DNA of 37,314 nt from Cellvibrionaceae bacterium (GTDB lineage Bacteria > Pseudomonadota > Gammaproteobacteria > Pseudomonadales > Cellvibrionaceae): NCBI GenBank assembly GCA_028281575.1, contig JANQJP010000063.1, positions 1 to 37,314 on the forward strand, given 5' to 3'. Of this stretch, positions 26,320-33,675 are shown one piece after another; within the stretch, counting starts at the first letter, position 1, and each line of letters begins with the position of its first letter. Under the pieces are notes generated by a model that did not search any database, was not told the origin of the DNA, and saw nothing but the letters and a program-made list of their open reading frames with translations. Made by a program: the position numbers and the translations under genes.

Positions 26320-26512
26320 CTAAATTTCTCCGTTGTTGAGGTTAATTGCCCTAAATCACTTTGCTTTGTTGTGATGTGGGCGTTGTAAAAACGCTATTTT
26401 GATTCATTACACGGGGATGTCATCACAGAGTTATCACGAATAATGATCATGCCCGTTAGTTGTTATGCTTTCAGTTTTTCTTACAAATTACCATATTGAT
26501 CAACGCATCAAA
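26320..26512 (-). promoter_or_regulatory. Upstream region of the bufferin operon
   Basis: 193 bases between the bufferin start and the end of the next leftward gene. It must carry the operon promoter. I see no clean sigma-70 pair. A GTGATAACTCTGTGATGACAT stretch (near 26439-26418, minus strand) has repeated GTGA words and could be an operator or an ECF-type -35 area. This is only suggestive. Confidence 0.3.
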
Positions 26513-28780
26513 CTAGCCACTCGCCCTAACCAAGGCGCTGGATACACTATTTTGACGCTGATATACGATAAAATCCTGCAACTTCATTGGTTTCGCCAGT
26601 AAGAAGCCCTGCACATACTCGCAGCGCCAGGATCTTAGCATATTTAACTGCGCTTCTGTCTCGACGCCCTCAGCAACCACATCAAGATTCAAGCGATGAG
26701 CCAGGCTGATCACGGTGTTGGCTATCGCTTCGTTGTGACTGCCGGGCGCTAACTCTTGAATAAAAGAGCTGTCGATTTTCAGGGTTTGTACGGGTAAACG
26801 CTGCAAGTAGCTCAATGACGAATAACCAGTACCAAAATCGTCAAGGGACAACTTCAGCCCCAGCGAACGCAACTCCGTCAAGCGCTCAAGTGCCCGCTCA
26901 AAGTCAGTCAATGCCGCCGTTTCGGTTATCTCAAGCTCAAGCAGATTAAAAGCGACACCCTTTTCTTTTAGTATTTTGGCGATTGTTGCCGCGAGATCAC
27001 TGTATAGAAGCTGTTTTACAGAAAGATTGACTGCCACATGAATCGGCGTTGTGCGATTTGCATTCCACATGGACATATCATGCACAGCCTGACGCATCAC
27101 CCACTCACCTATCTCCAAAATCTGACCGGAATCCTCGGCGACGGGAATAAAGTCTTCCGGTGAAGTGTAGATCTCTCCCTGCCGCCAGCGAATTAAGGCT
27201 TCTGCACCGGCGATAACACCGGTACTCAGGGCTATTTTCGGCTGATAGAAGAGCTCAAACTCTTTGTCCTGCTGTGCATGGCGCAAACCCATTTCGATCC
27301 GCATACGCTGCCGATGTTCTTCCTCGATTTTCGATTCGTACATAACGATTTGATCACCGCCCCGCTGCTTGGCCAGGTTCAAAGCGCCATCCGCCAACCG
27401 CAATGCTTCTTCGCTCGTCGATTCGATAAGATGTTCACCGGCGACCACACCGATCGTGAGGTGCAGGTAAAATTCAAAACCGTCGATATCAAACGGCCGG
27501 GCAATACTTTCGCGCATGCGTTGAAAGATGATGTCGGCCTCGATCGGGTCATTGGGGTACGCAAAGCAGAACAAACCACCGCCAACATAGGACAAACAGC
27601 TGCGTTCGCTAAAATTTTCGTCGGCAATCGCATGCTGTAAGCGCATTGCCGCAAATCGCGCAACCTTTTCCGCAATATTGACACCCGCTGCGGCGACAAC
27701 GCTCTTAAGCAGGTCCATATCCATAATGGCTACGAGTAACATTGATTCGATCGGGTCGCTTAGATGCTCGTCGACAAACTCGTTAAATTGTTGCCGGTTA
27801 ATTAAGCCGGTGGTCAGGTCATGGTAGGCGAGATATTCCAAATCCTCTTCGGCATGTTTACGCGCGCTTATGTCCAGCAGATACAGGTGATATTCCTGAT
27901 AGCGGTTTAACCATCCCAGGCTCGCCTGAAACCAGCGCGCATCCTTCTCAAATTCCCACTCACAATAGTTTTCATCCTCGATCAAATAGCTGAATATATC
28001 TGGTGGCAATAAGCTCATCAAACCACTCAGGCCACTGGCAGCCCGTGCGGCCTCATTTGCATAGATGATACGGCCGACCCGGTCCAGCGCCAGGACCGGA
28101 TGCGGATTACTGCTTGGAAAGGACGCAAGCCGTTCCTGTTCCTGAACAGCCTTGAGCCTATCGTAATTGATTCTCGCCAGGTACGCCGCTGCCAAAACGG
28201 CGATTGTGCTCATCAACGCAACCAGGTAGACCGATGTGCGCATGCGCTTGGCATAGGTATCTGAGCGCGACACGATTTGTTCGCGCACTCTGGCTGTCAG
28301 CATCTCGCTCTCATCATTTGCGCGAGAGGTGAGAGGTCTAAACTCAGTCAATACACTGCGCGCGCGATCCCACTCGATGACATCTCGGCTCATAACCGCA
28401 CGAAATTGCGCCACCGTTTCTTGCATTTCGGCGTGGACCCGCTTCAACTCTGCCAGTTCTGATGGGTCATCGATGGAGGCGTCGAGGCGTTGCATCGACA
28501 TTTTCACGCTGAGCGTCTCCGCACGGTAGCGGATATCAAAGAGCTCTATGTCAGCGGTGAGGTAGTATTCGTAGATTGCTGATTCGATATTAACAAGCGC
28601 CGTGCGCAACTCTTGAATATCATCGAATAAGGGTAGATCTTGTTGCGCAAGCTGAGCTATATCTCGCTGGCTTTGATCGACAGCGGTGTAGCTCAAAACA
28701 CCAAGCGCGCTAAGCAGGGCGATTAAACAAGAAACGGCGCCCCATTTTTGCCAGCGAATGTTGTGCATGCGTAAACCCAT
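26513..28780 (-). CDS. Membrane PAS / degenerate GGDEF / EAL protein, probable c-di-GMP phosphodiesterase
   Basis: 755 residues. Helix 1 (GAVSCLIALLSALGVLSYTAV) and helix 2 (near 185-205, VYLVALMSTIAVLAAAYLA) enclose a helical periplasmic four-helix-type domain. A PAS-like region (VLALDRVGRIIYANEAARAA) and its C-cap follow. The GGDEF domain starts with YHDLTTGLINRQQF, but its signature reads GGGLF at 400-404 in place of GGDEF, so cyclase activity should be lost. The EAL domain keeps Glu527-Ala-Leu (GAEALIRW), NLSVKQL, DDFGTGYSSLSYL and EGVETEAQ, so hydrolysis of c-di-GMP is likely. The degenerate GGDEF may bind GTP as an allosteric site, as in known tandem proteins. The gene is transcribed towards the bufferin operon and divergently from the thiol-relay pair. 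Confidence 0.93.
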   Translation of the reverse strand: MGLRMHNIRWQKWGAVSCLIALLSALGVLSYTAVDQSQRDIAQLAQQDLPLFDDIQELRTALVNIESAIYEYYLTADIELFDIRYRAETLSVKMSMQRLDASIDDPSELAELKRVHAEMQETVAQFRAVMSRDVIEWDRARSVLTEFRPLTSRANDESEMLTARVREQIVSRSDTYAKRMRTSVYLVALMSTIAVLAAAYLARINYDRLKAVQEQERLASFPSSNPHPVLALDRVGRIIYANEAARAASGLSGLMSLLPPDIFSYLIEDENYCEWEFEKDARWFQASLGWLNRYQEYHLYLLDISARKHAEEDLEYLAYHDLTTGLINRQQFNEFVDEHLSDPIESMLLVAIMDMDLLKSVVAAAGVNIAEKVARFAAMRLQHAIADENFSERSCLSYVGGGLFCFAYPNDPIEADIIFQRMRESIARPFDIDGFEFYLHLTIGVVAGEHLIESTSEEALRLADGALNLAKQRGGDQIVMYESKIEEEHRQRMRIEMGLRHAQQDKEFELFYQPKIALSTGVIAGAEALIRWRQGEIYTSPEDFIPVAEDSGQILEIGEWVMRQAVHDMSMWNANRTTPIHVAVNLSVKQLLYSDLAATIAKILKEKGVAFNLLELEITETAALTDFERALERLTELRSLGLKLSLDDFGTGYSSLSYLQRLPVQTLKIDSSFIQELAPGSHNEAIANTVISLAHRLNLDVVAEGVETEAQLNMLRSWRCEYVQGFLLAKPMKLQDFIVYQRQNSVSSALVRASG

Positions 28781-28992
28781 ATTACAACTCGCTTCTCAAA
28801 TCATACGCTAGGATACGCCAATTGGTTTCAACTGCGAATGCGATTGACAAAAAAATAGCGTTAAAGACGCGCCAAATCTCGATAAAACGCAACAATTACA
28901 TAGGCCAACGCGTGTAATATTTCAAACTGACCGTTCGACTTACACAACGTTTGACCACGCAGGATTTTAATTCACTAGTTATAGAGGCAACT

Positions 28993-29400
28993 ATGATCGC
29001 ATATTCATTACGTGCACTTTTATTGGTATTCACACTGTTCATCATCGCGACCAACGGCCAGGCGGCTGTTACAAAGCAAGCCTTTGACGAGACGGTATTT
29101 GCTCAACTCCAAGAGGACGGTGCGGCCATTCTGGTCGATGTAAAAGCAACATGGTGTTCAACCTGCGCCAAGCAGAAAAAAATACTCGAAGCTTACGCAA
29201 AAGCACGGCCGGACTCGAAACTCGTTATATTGGAAGTCGATTTCGATGACCAAAAAGACTTAGTAAAACGTTTTAAAGCACCGCGCCAATCGACGCTCGT
29301 ACTGTTTTCAGGTAAAGAAAGACGTTGGTTCAGCGTAGCCGAAACACGGAAAGACAAAATTTTCGCCGCACTTGACCAAGTCAGCGTCACCAAAAAGTAA
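28993..29400 (+). CDS. Exported thioredoxin-fold protein (DsbD-gamma-like)
   Basis: 135 residues from the ATG at 28993, chosen because AGAGGC stands just before it; the frame is open from 28951. A signal or anchor segment (LRALLLVFTLFIIATNGQA) is followed by a thioredoxin fold with Cys55-Ser-Thr-Cys58 (KATWCSTCAKQKK), DFDDQKDLVKRF and the cis-Pro region APRQSTLVLF. It resembles the C-terminal gamma domain of DsbD and stand-alone thioredoxins paired with CcdA. It should pass electrons from the membrane protein encoded 18 bases downstream to periplasmic disulfides. The cis-Pro is not certain: Pro is followed by Arg-Gln-Ser-Thr in APRQST. Confidence 0.88.
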   Translation: MIAYSLRALLLVFTLFIIATNGQAAVTKQAFDETVFAQLQEDGAAILVDVKATWCSTCAKQKKILEAYAKARPDSKLVILEVDFDDQKDLVKRFKAPRQSTLVLFSGKERRWFSVAETRKDKIFAALDQVSVTKK

Positions 29401-29418
29401 TGTTGAGGCTATTCACAC

Positions 29419-30138
29419 GTGCCGTTTGACATCGTCTCAATACTGCTCGCTTTTATCGCGGGCATCTTAAGTATTCTCTCACCCTGTGTCTGGCCCCTCG
29501 TGCCCATCGTGATGAGCTCGGCGGCTGCACCCGGCGCGGGCAATCGCATTAGCGGACCCATCGCCCTCGCACTGGGTCTGAGTTTGTCTTTCGCACTTGC
29601 GGGCAGCGTACTCAGTTTCCTCTTGGTAAGCACCGGCACCGACCCGGAAATTTTTCGTTATGTCGCCGCGAGTATTTTGATTATCGTTTCACTGCCATTG
29701 CTGATTAAAGCACTTGGTAGCTGGCTTACGCTGAGGCTCTCAATGCTGACGGCCCGTTTTCAACCGAGTAGTGACGCTTCAAACAGTTCCGGACAATTTT
29801 TTGTTGGCCTGTTGTTGGGTTTAGTGTGGCTGCCCTGCGTCGGCCCAACCCTCGGCGCCGCCATTGCATTGGCATCGATGGGGCAACAGCTGTTCAGCGC
29901 ATTTATTACGATGTTTGTTTTTGGTGCCGGCACGGCGAGCACCCTTATTCTCGCTGCGCTGTTGTCTAACAAACTGTTAGACCGCTTCAACGGCAATATC
30001 CTGAAAAGTGCTGAGCATGGGAAAAAGGCCCTGGGCGTATTACTATTGGTACTTGGCCTGCTGGTGCTCACCGGCGTAGATAAACTACTCGAGACATGGG
30101 CGGTGTCATGGTTGCCCGACTGGGCATTTGCGCTTTAA
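29419..30138 (+). CDS. CcdA/DsbD-beta-like thiol-transporting membrane protein
   Basis: 239 residues, starting at GTG and containing six predicted membrane helices. The two redox Cys are in the expected places: Cys23 in LSPCVWPLVP (helix 1) and Cys140 in LVWLPCVGPTLGAA (helix 4), each with the Pro-Cys arrangement of CcdA and the DsbD beta domain. It should carry reducing equivalents from cytoplasmic thioredoxin across the inner membrane to the preceding thioredoxin-fold protein. Together, the pair equals DsbD without its N-terminal alpha domain. No cytochrome c maturation genes are nearby, so a general or metal-related thiol role fits better than cytochrome assembly, although this is inference. 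Confidence 0.9.
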   Translation: MPFDIVSILLAFIAGILSILSPCVWPLVPIVMSSAAAPGAGNRISGPIALALGLSLSFALAGSVLSFLLVSTGTDPEIFRYVAASILIIVSLPLLIKALGSWLTLRLSMLTARFQPSSDASNSSGQFFVGLLLGLVWLPCVGPTLGAAIALASMGQQLFSAFITMFVFGAGTASTLILAALLSNKLLDRFNGNILKSAEHGKKALGVLLLVLGLLVLTGVDKLLETWAVSWLPDWAFAL

Positions 30139-30205
30139 GTCCTAACCAAAATGTCATGGCTTTTGATATAGAGTGGTCACAAATTTTTGGACTGGGAGAC
30201 TTATT

Positions 30206-30583
30206 GTGAGACTGTTTACCAATATACTTTCCGACGATCTGCCTGCGAGCAAAAATTTTTATCAAGAATTGCTGAACCTCCAAAGTAAATATGACAGCGA
30301 GTGGTTTATCTTGCTTTGCTCACCGAAAGATCAAAATATCGAGCTGGGTCTTATCCAGCGTGACCATGAACTCGTACCAGAAAAATTTAAGCAGCCTGCC
30401 AACGGAATGTACCTCACCTTCGTCGTCGAAGATTTAGCGGCCGCCTATCAACGCGCACTCAATATGAGACTGGAAATTATCCAGGAACCCCAAGATGAGT
30501 TTTACGGCCAGCGCAGATTTCTGACCGTGGACCCCAATGGTTGCCTGGTTGATATAAGTTCGCCTTGGAATACGGAAGGTTAG
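30206..30583 (+). CDS. VOC superfamily (glyoxalase/bleomycin-resistance-like) protein
   Basis: 125 residues from a GTG at 30206 with GGGAG 7 bases upstream; the frame is open to 30173. The VOC pattern is clear: LFTNILSDDLPASKNFYQELL at the start, MYLTFVVEDLAAAYQRALNM in the middle, and GQRRFLTVDPNGCLVDISSPW at the end. It should be a small dimer that may bind a metal or a small molecule; the substrate is not predictable. It ends on a TAG that begins a copy of the GCCTGTT motif. Confidence 0.88.
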   Translation: MRLFTNILSDDLPASKNFYQELLNLQSKYDSEWFILLCSPKDQNIELGLIQRDHELVPEKFKQPANGMYLTFVVEDLAAAYQRALNMRLEIIQEPQDEFYGQRRFLTVDPNGCLVDISSPWNTEG

Positions 30584-30594
30584 AGCCTGTTAAC
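30581..30594 (+). repeat. Copy 4 of the TAGGGCCTGTT motif
   Basis: TAGAGCCTGTTAACTC begins with the stop codon of the VOC gene; one mismatch to the consensus core. Confidence 0.4.
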
Positions 30595-30610
30595 TCTAAT
30601 TAAATAACAC

Positions 30611-31150
30611 ATGGAAATGGACCTGATGCCCAAAAGTGAACTTGAGACCTTAATGCGCAACTGGGACACAAAAGACACTTCAGTCCTCGCGGAAAACTAC
30701 GAGATATATTGTATTGAAGTCTGGTTCCCGTCGTTGCTCATTGCTGCGCTGCGAGATAAATCGATGCAAGATGCAGGGTCATGGTTGCTCAAGTACCACC
30801 TGGACGACGGCGCTTATCTCGATAACAAACAGAGCAAAGCCATCATTAAAGCATTGAACACTCTCCAGAGCTGGCCCAGTCGTCTTCACATACTCCAGTG
30901 CCTGGCCAAACTTCAGGTCCAAGCTGAAGATAAAACATCAGTTTGGAAATTTCTTCGCAGCAATCTATCACGTGAAAACAAATTTATTCGCGCATGGAGT
31001 TATCACGGAATATTTGAACTCGCGTGTCGTTTCGAAGAATATCGCAAAGATGCAACTGCGATGTTAACAATGGCCGAGCGCGACGAATCCGCTTCAATAA
31101 AAGCGCGAATCCGACAAATTCGAAAAGATCGCCGAGCCGTTTGGCTGTAA
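30611..31150 (+). CDS. Helical-repeat (HEAT-like) hypothetical protein
   Basis: 179 residues, all-helical in appearance, with no signal or membrane helix. Segments such as FPSLLIAALRDKSMQDAGSW, SKAIIKALNTLQSWPSRLHI and FIRAWSYHGIFELACRFEEY have the amphipathic pairing of HEAT/ARM repeats and end in a basic tail (KARIRQIRKDRRAVWL). I do not recognise a named family. It stands 27 bases after the VOC gene and about 106 bases before the ATP-grasp gene on the same strand. The ATG has no clear Shine-Dalgarno sequence, and the ATG at 30626 is possible. Confidence 0.7.
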   Translation: MEMDLMPKSELETLMRNWDTKDTSVLAENYEIYCIEVWFPSLLIAALRDKSMQDAGSWLLKYHLDDGAYLDNKQSKAIIKALNTLQSWPSRLHILQCLAKLQVQAEDKTSVWKFLRSNLSRENKFIRAWSYHGIFELACRFEEYRKDATAMLTMAERDESASIKARIRQIRKDRRAVWL

Positions 31151-31256
31151 AAAAATTTAATTTCGAGATAGTTTCAAGTTGGTGCAGTACCTGCATTACG
31201 ACAACTACGTTAAAATACGTTTGTCCTGTTCGGCAGACGACTAAGAATCACTACTT

Positions 31257-32717
31257 ATGACTATTGCATGGAATGAATACGAACCCGGGAATTTCTACGA
31301 TGAAATGATCAGTAGTCCCGGCAATGCTCGCAAGCCCGCCCAAAAACTGCTCTCATATTTAAAATCTCTTAGCGAAGGCGATATTAATTCGCGTAAGCAA
31401 GCTGCCGAACTTACCATTCGCGAAATGGGGGTAAGTTTTACTATCTATACCGAGGAAGGCAATATCGACCGGGCCTGGCCCTTCGATATTATCCCCCGCA
31501 TCATTGCTAAAAAGCAGTGGGATCAAACGGCCGCCGGTCTGCGCCAGCGCCTGCAAGCCTTGAATATGTTTATCGATGATCTGTATCACGATCAGAAAAT
31601 AATCAAGGACGGCATCATTCCGGAATTTGTCTTAAAACAATCAACAAATTATCGCACGGAATGCAAAAATATTTCGCCCGCTCTTGGTGTCTGGGCACAC
31701 ATATGTGGCACCGATTTGGTGCGCCATACCGACGGCAATTTTTATGTGCTCGAAGATAACCTTCGCGTACCCTCTGGCGTTTCGTACATGTTGGAAAATC
31801 GTTCGATTATGAAACGCGTACTGCCGGAAGTTTTCGAGAAAGTGACCATCGCACCCGTTGGCGATTATCCGGCGAGGCTCTTCGACATGCTTGCCGAACT
31901 GTCACCCCGTCGCGTCAAAAAACCCGTCGTTGTTGTATTAACGCCGGGCATATTCAACTCAGCATATTTCGAACACGCATTTCTTGCACAGCAAATGGGT
32001 GCAGAACTTGTCGAAGGCAGTGACCTTGTTGTTCCCGAAGACAATAAGGTATATATGAAAACCATCGACGGCTTGGCCCGCGTCGATGTCATTTATCGGC
32101 GCATCGACGATGTGTTTCTCGACCCCGAAGTATTTCGCAAGGATTCTGTCGTCGGTGTTCCAGGGCTAATGCGCGCCTGGCGTGCAGGCAATGTTGCATT
32201 GGCCAACGCACCAGGCGCAGGCGTTGCTGACGATAAAGTCATCTACGCCTTTGTGCCAGCCGTCATCAAATATTATTTGGATCAGGACCCACTTATTCCC
32301 AATGTAGAAACATTTCTCTGCTACGACGAAAAACAGCGCCAACACGTACTTAACAATCTCGACACGCTCGTTGTTAAACCAGCGAATGAGAGTGGCGGCT
32401 ACGGCATGCTTATCGGCCCGCACTCAACCAAAAAAGAAAGGGACCAATTCGCCGAACTGATCGAAGCCAACCCACGAAACTATATTGCTCAGCCCACCCT
32501 GGCGCTTTCGACAGCGCCCACTCTTGTCGGAAAAAATATTGCCGAACCGCGGCATTTGGATTTGCGGCCATTTATCCTGCAGGGTAAGGAAACCTATGTG
32601 ACCACTGGCGGGCTCACCCGGGTCGCGATGAAAAAAGGTTCACTCGTTGTCAATTCATCTCAGGGTGGCGGCAGTAAAGATACCTGGATAGTGGATACTG
32701 AGGTCGACAACAAATGA
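31257..32717 (+). CDS. Circularly permuted ATP-grasp type-2 protein
   Basis: 486 residues of the COG2308 type. Landmarks are IYTEEGNIDRAWPFDIIPRI near residue 60, LEDNLRVPSGVSYMLENR near 165, YRRIDDVFLDPEVFR near 280, and the nucleotide-binding loop LVVKPANESGGYGMLIGP near 370. These are typical of the permuted ATP-grasp enzymes predicted to form peptide-like (amide) bonds. It overlaps the alpha-E gene by ATGA and is followed by the transglutaminase-DUF2126 gene, the conserved neighbourhood described for predicted peptide or protein modification systems (Iyer, Aravind and colleagues). The substrate and product are unknown. No anti-Shine-Dalgarno match is obvious before the ATG. Confidence 0.93.
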   Translation: MTIAWNEYEPGNFYDEMISSPGNARKPAQKLLSYLKSLSEGDINSRKQAAELTIREMGVSFTIYTEEGNIDRAWPFDIIPRIIAKKQWDQTAAGLRQRLQALNMFIDDLYHDQKIIKDGIIPEFVLKQSTNYRTECKNISPALGVWAHICGTDLVRHTDGNFYVLEDNLRVPSGVSYMLENRSIMKRVLPEVFEKVTIAPVGDYPARLFDMLAELSPRRVKKPVVVVLTPGIFNSAYFEHAFLAQQMGAELVEGSDLVVPEDNKVYMKTIDGLARVDVIYRRIDDVFLDPEVFRKDSVVGVPGLMRAWRAGNVALANAPGAGVADDKVIYAFVPAVIKYYLDQDPLIPNVETFLCYDEKQRQHVLNNLDTLVVKPANESGGYGMLIGPHSTKKERDQFAELIEANPRNYIAQPTLALSTAPTLVGKNIAEPRHLDLRPFILQGKETYVTTGGLTRVAMKKGSLVVNSSQGGGSKDTWIVDTEVDNK

Positions 32718-33652
32718 TGCTTTCAAAAGTCGCCGAACGCGTTTACTGGACAGCCCGATATTTGGAACGAATTGAGAGTACTGCGCGCATCATTAGTATT
32801 TACGACAAACTTTTGTTTGATCTGCCGCGCGATGTAAAACTGAGTTGGTATAACCTAATCACAATTAATAGTGCCCAAGACGATTTTAACGAGCGCTATT
32901 CGGTGCGCGACGAACGCAACGTTGTCAAATTTATGCTCGGCGATACACATAATTCCGGCTCGGTTATTTCTTCATTGGACGCAATCCGTGAAAATATTCG
33001 AACCACACGGGATGTTGTGCTCGAAGAGACCTGGGAACTTACTAACGAGCTGAGCATGTATACGCGCGAGAATTTGCAGCAGGGCATTAATCGCAGCAAA
33101 CGCCACGAATACCTCGACAATATCATTAAAGGCTGCCAACAAATTCTAGGCTTACTCTACGGCAATATGCCGCACGATGCCGCCTGGGAGTTTTTGCGGC
33201 TCGGCAGAAATCTGGAACGCGCGGATATGACAACGCGTAATCTGGACGCCGGCTCCGCGGCAATTATCGAACTGGCGGTAGACGACTCAGCGGTAAACGT
33301 GCATCAAATTATCTGGGGCAACGTACTGAGATCACTCAACGCGGAACTTTCTTATCGACGCTCTATGCGCTGTGCCGTTAAAGGTAACGCTGTCGTTCAG
33401 TACCTGCTCGAAGATAGCGCGTTCCCCCGTGCTATTGTTCACTGCTACAACGCACTGATAGACTCCTGCTCGCGTTTACCAAACTCAAGGGCACTTGTCA
33501 CACAGTTGACCAAGGAAAGGAATAAACTCAAAAAATCGCCCAAGCACGAAAAACTCGACGAGCCACTGCGGGATTATCTAAACACCCTGCAAATTCAGCT
33601 CGGCAACATTCATCAGAAAATCAGCGAAATCTGGTTCCCCAAGATTGGCTAG
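32714..33652 (+). CDS. Alpha-E domain (DUF403) protein
   Basis: 312 residues, all alpha. The alpha-E signature is present: MLSKVAERVYWTARYLERIE at the start, DVVLEETWELTNELSMYTRE near 110, and FLRLGRNLERADMTTRNLDA near 165, with conserved Arg/Glu pairs. Family members always travel with the permuted ATP-grasp protein, and this one overlaps it by 4 bases. It is probably a partner or enzyme in the same reaction series; no activity is established. The stop TAG lies inside a copy of the GGGCCTGTT motif. Confidence 0.92.
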   Translation: MMLSKVAERVYWTARYLERIESTARIISIYDKLLFDLPRDVKLSWYNLITINSAQDDFNERYSVRDERNVVKFMLGDTHNSGSVISSLDAIRENIRTTRDVVLEETWELTNELSMYTRENLQQGINRSKRHEYLDNIIKGCQQILGLLYGNMPHDAAWEFLRLGRNLERADMTTRNLDAGSAAIIELAVDDSAVNVHQIIWGNVLRSLNAELSYRRSMRCAVKGNAVVQYLLEDSAFPRAIVHCYNALIDSCSRLPNSRALVTQLTKERNKLKKSPKHEKLDEPLRDYLNTLQIQLGNIHQKISEIWFPKIG

Positions 33653-33661
33653 GGCCTGTTT
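33650..33661 (+). repeat. Copy 5 of the TAGGGCCTGTT motif
   Basis: TAGGGCCTGTTTAA includes the stop codon of the alpha-E gene; it lies 14 bases before the next start codon. Confidence 0.45.
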
Positions 33662-33675
33662 AATACGGAGTAGTT

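Noticed and set aside
18945-26425. Shared TGACAT word upstream of the ECF sigma gene and the bufferin gene as a common promoter
   Set aside because: Six bases of identity with no matching -10 region is too little to call a motif.
28844-28872. TTGACA as a promoter for the thioredoxin-fold gene
   Set aside because: No acceptable -10 box lies 16-18 bases downstream.
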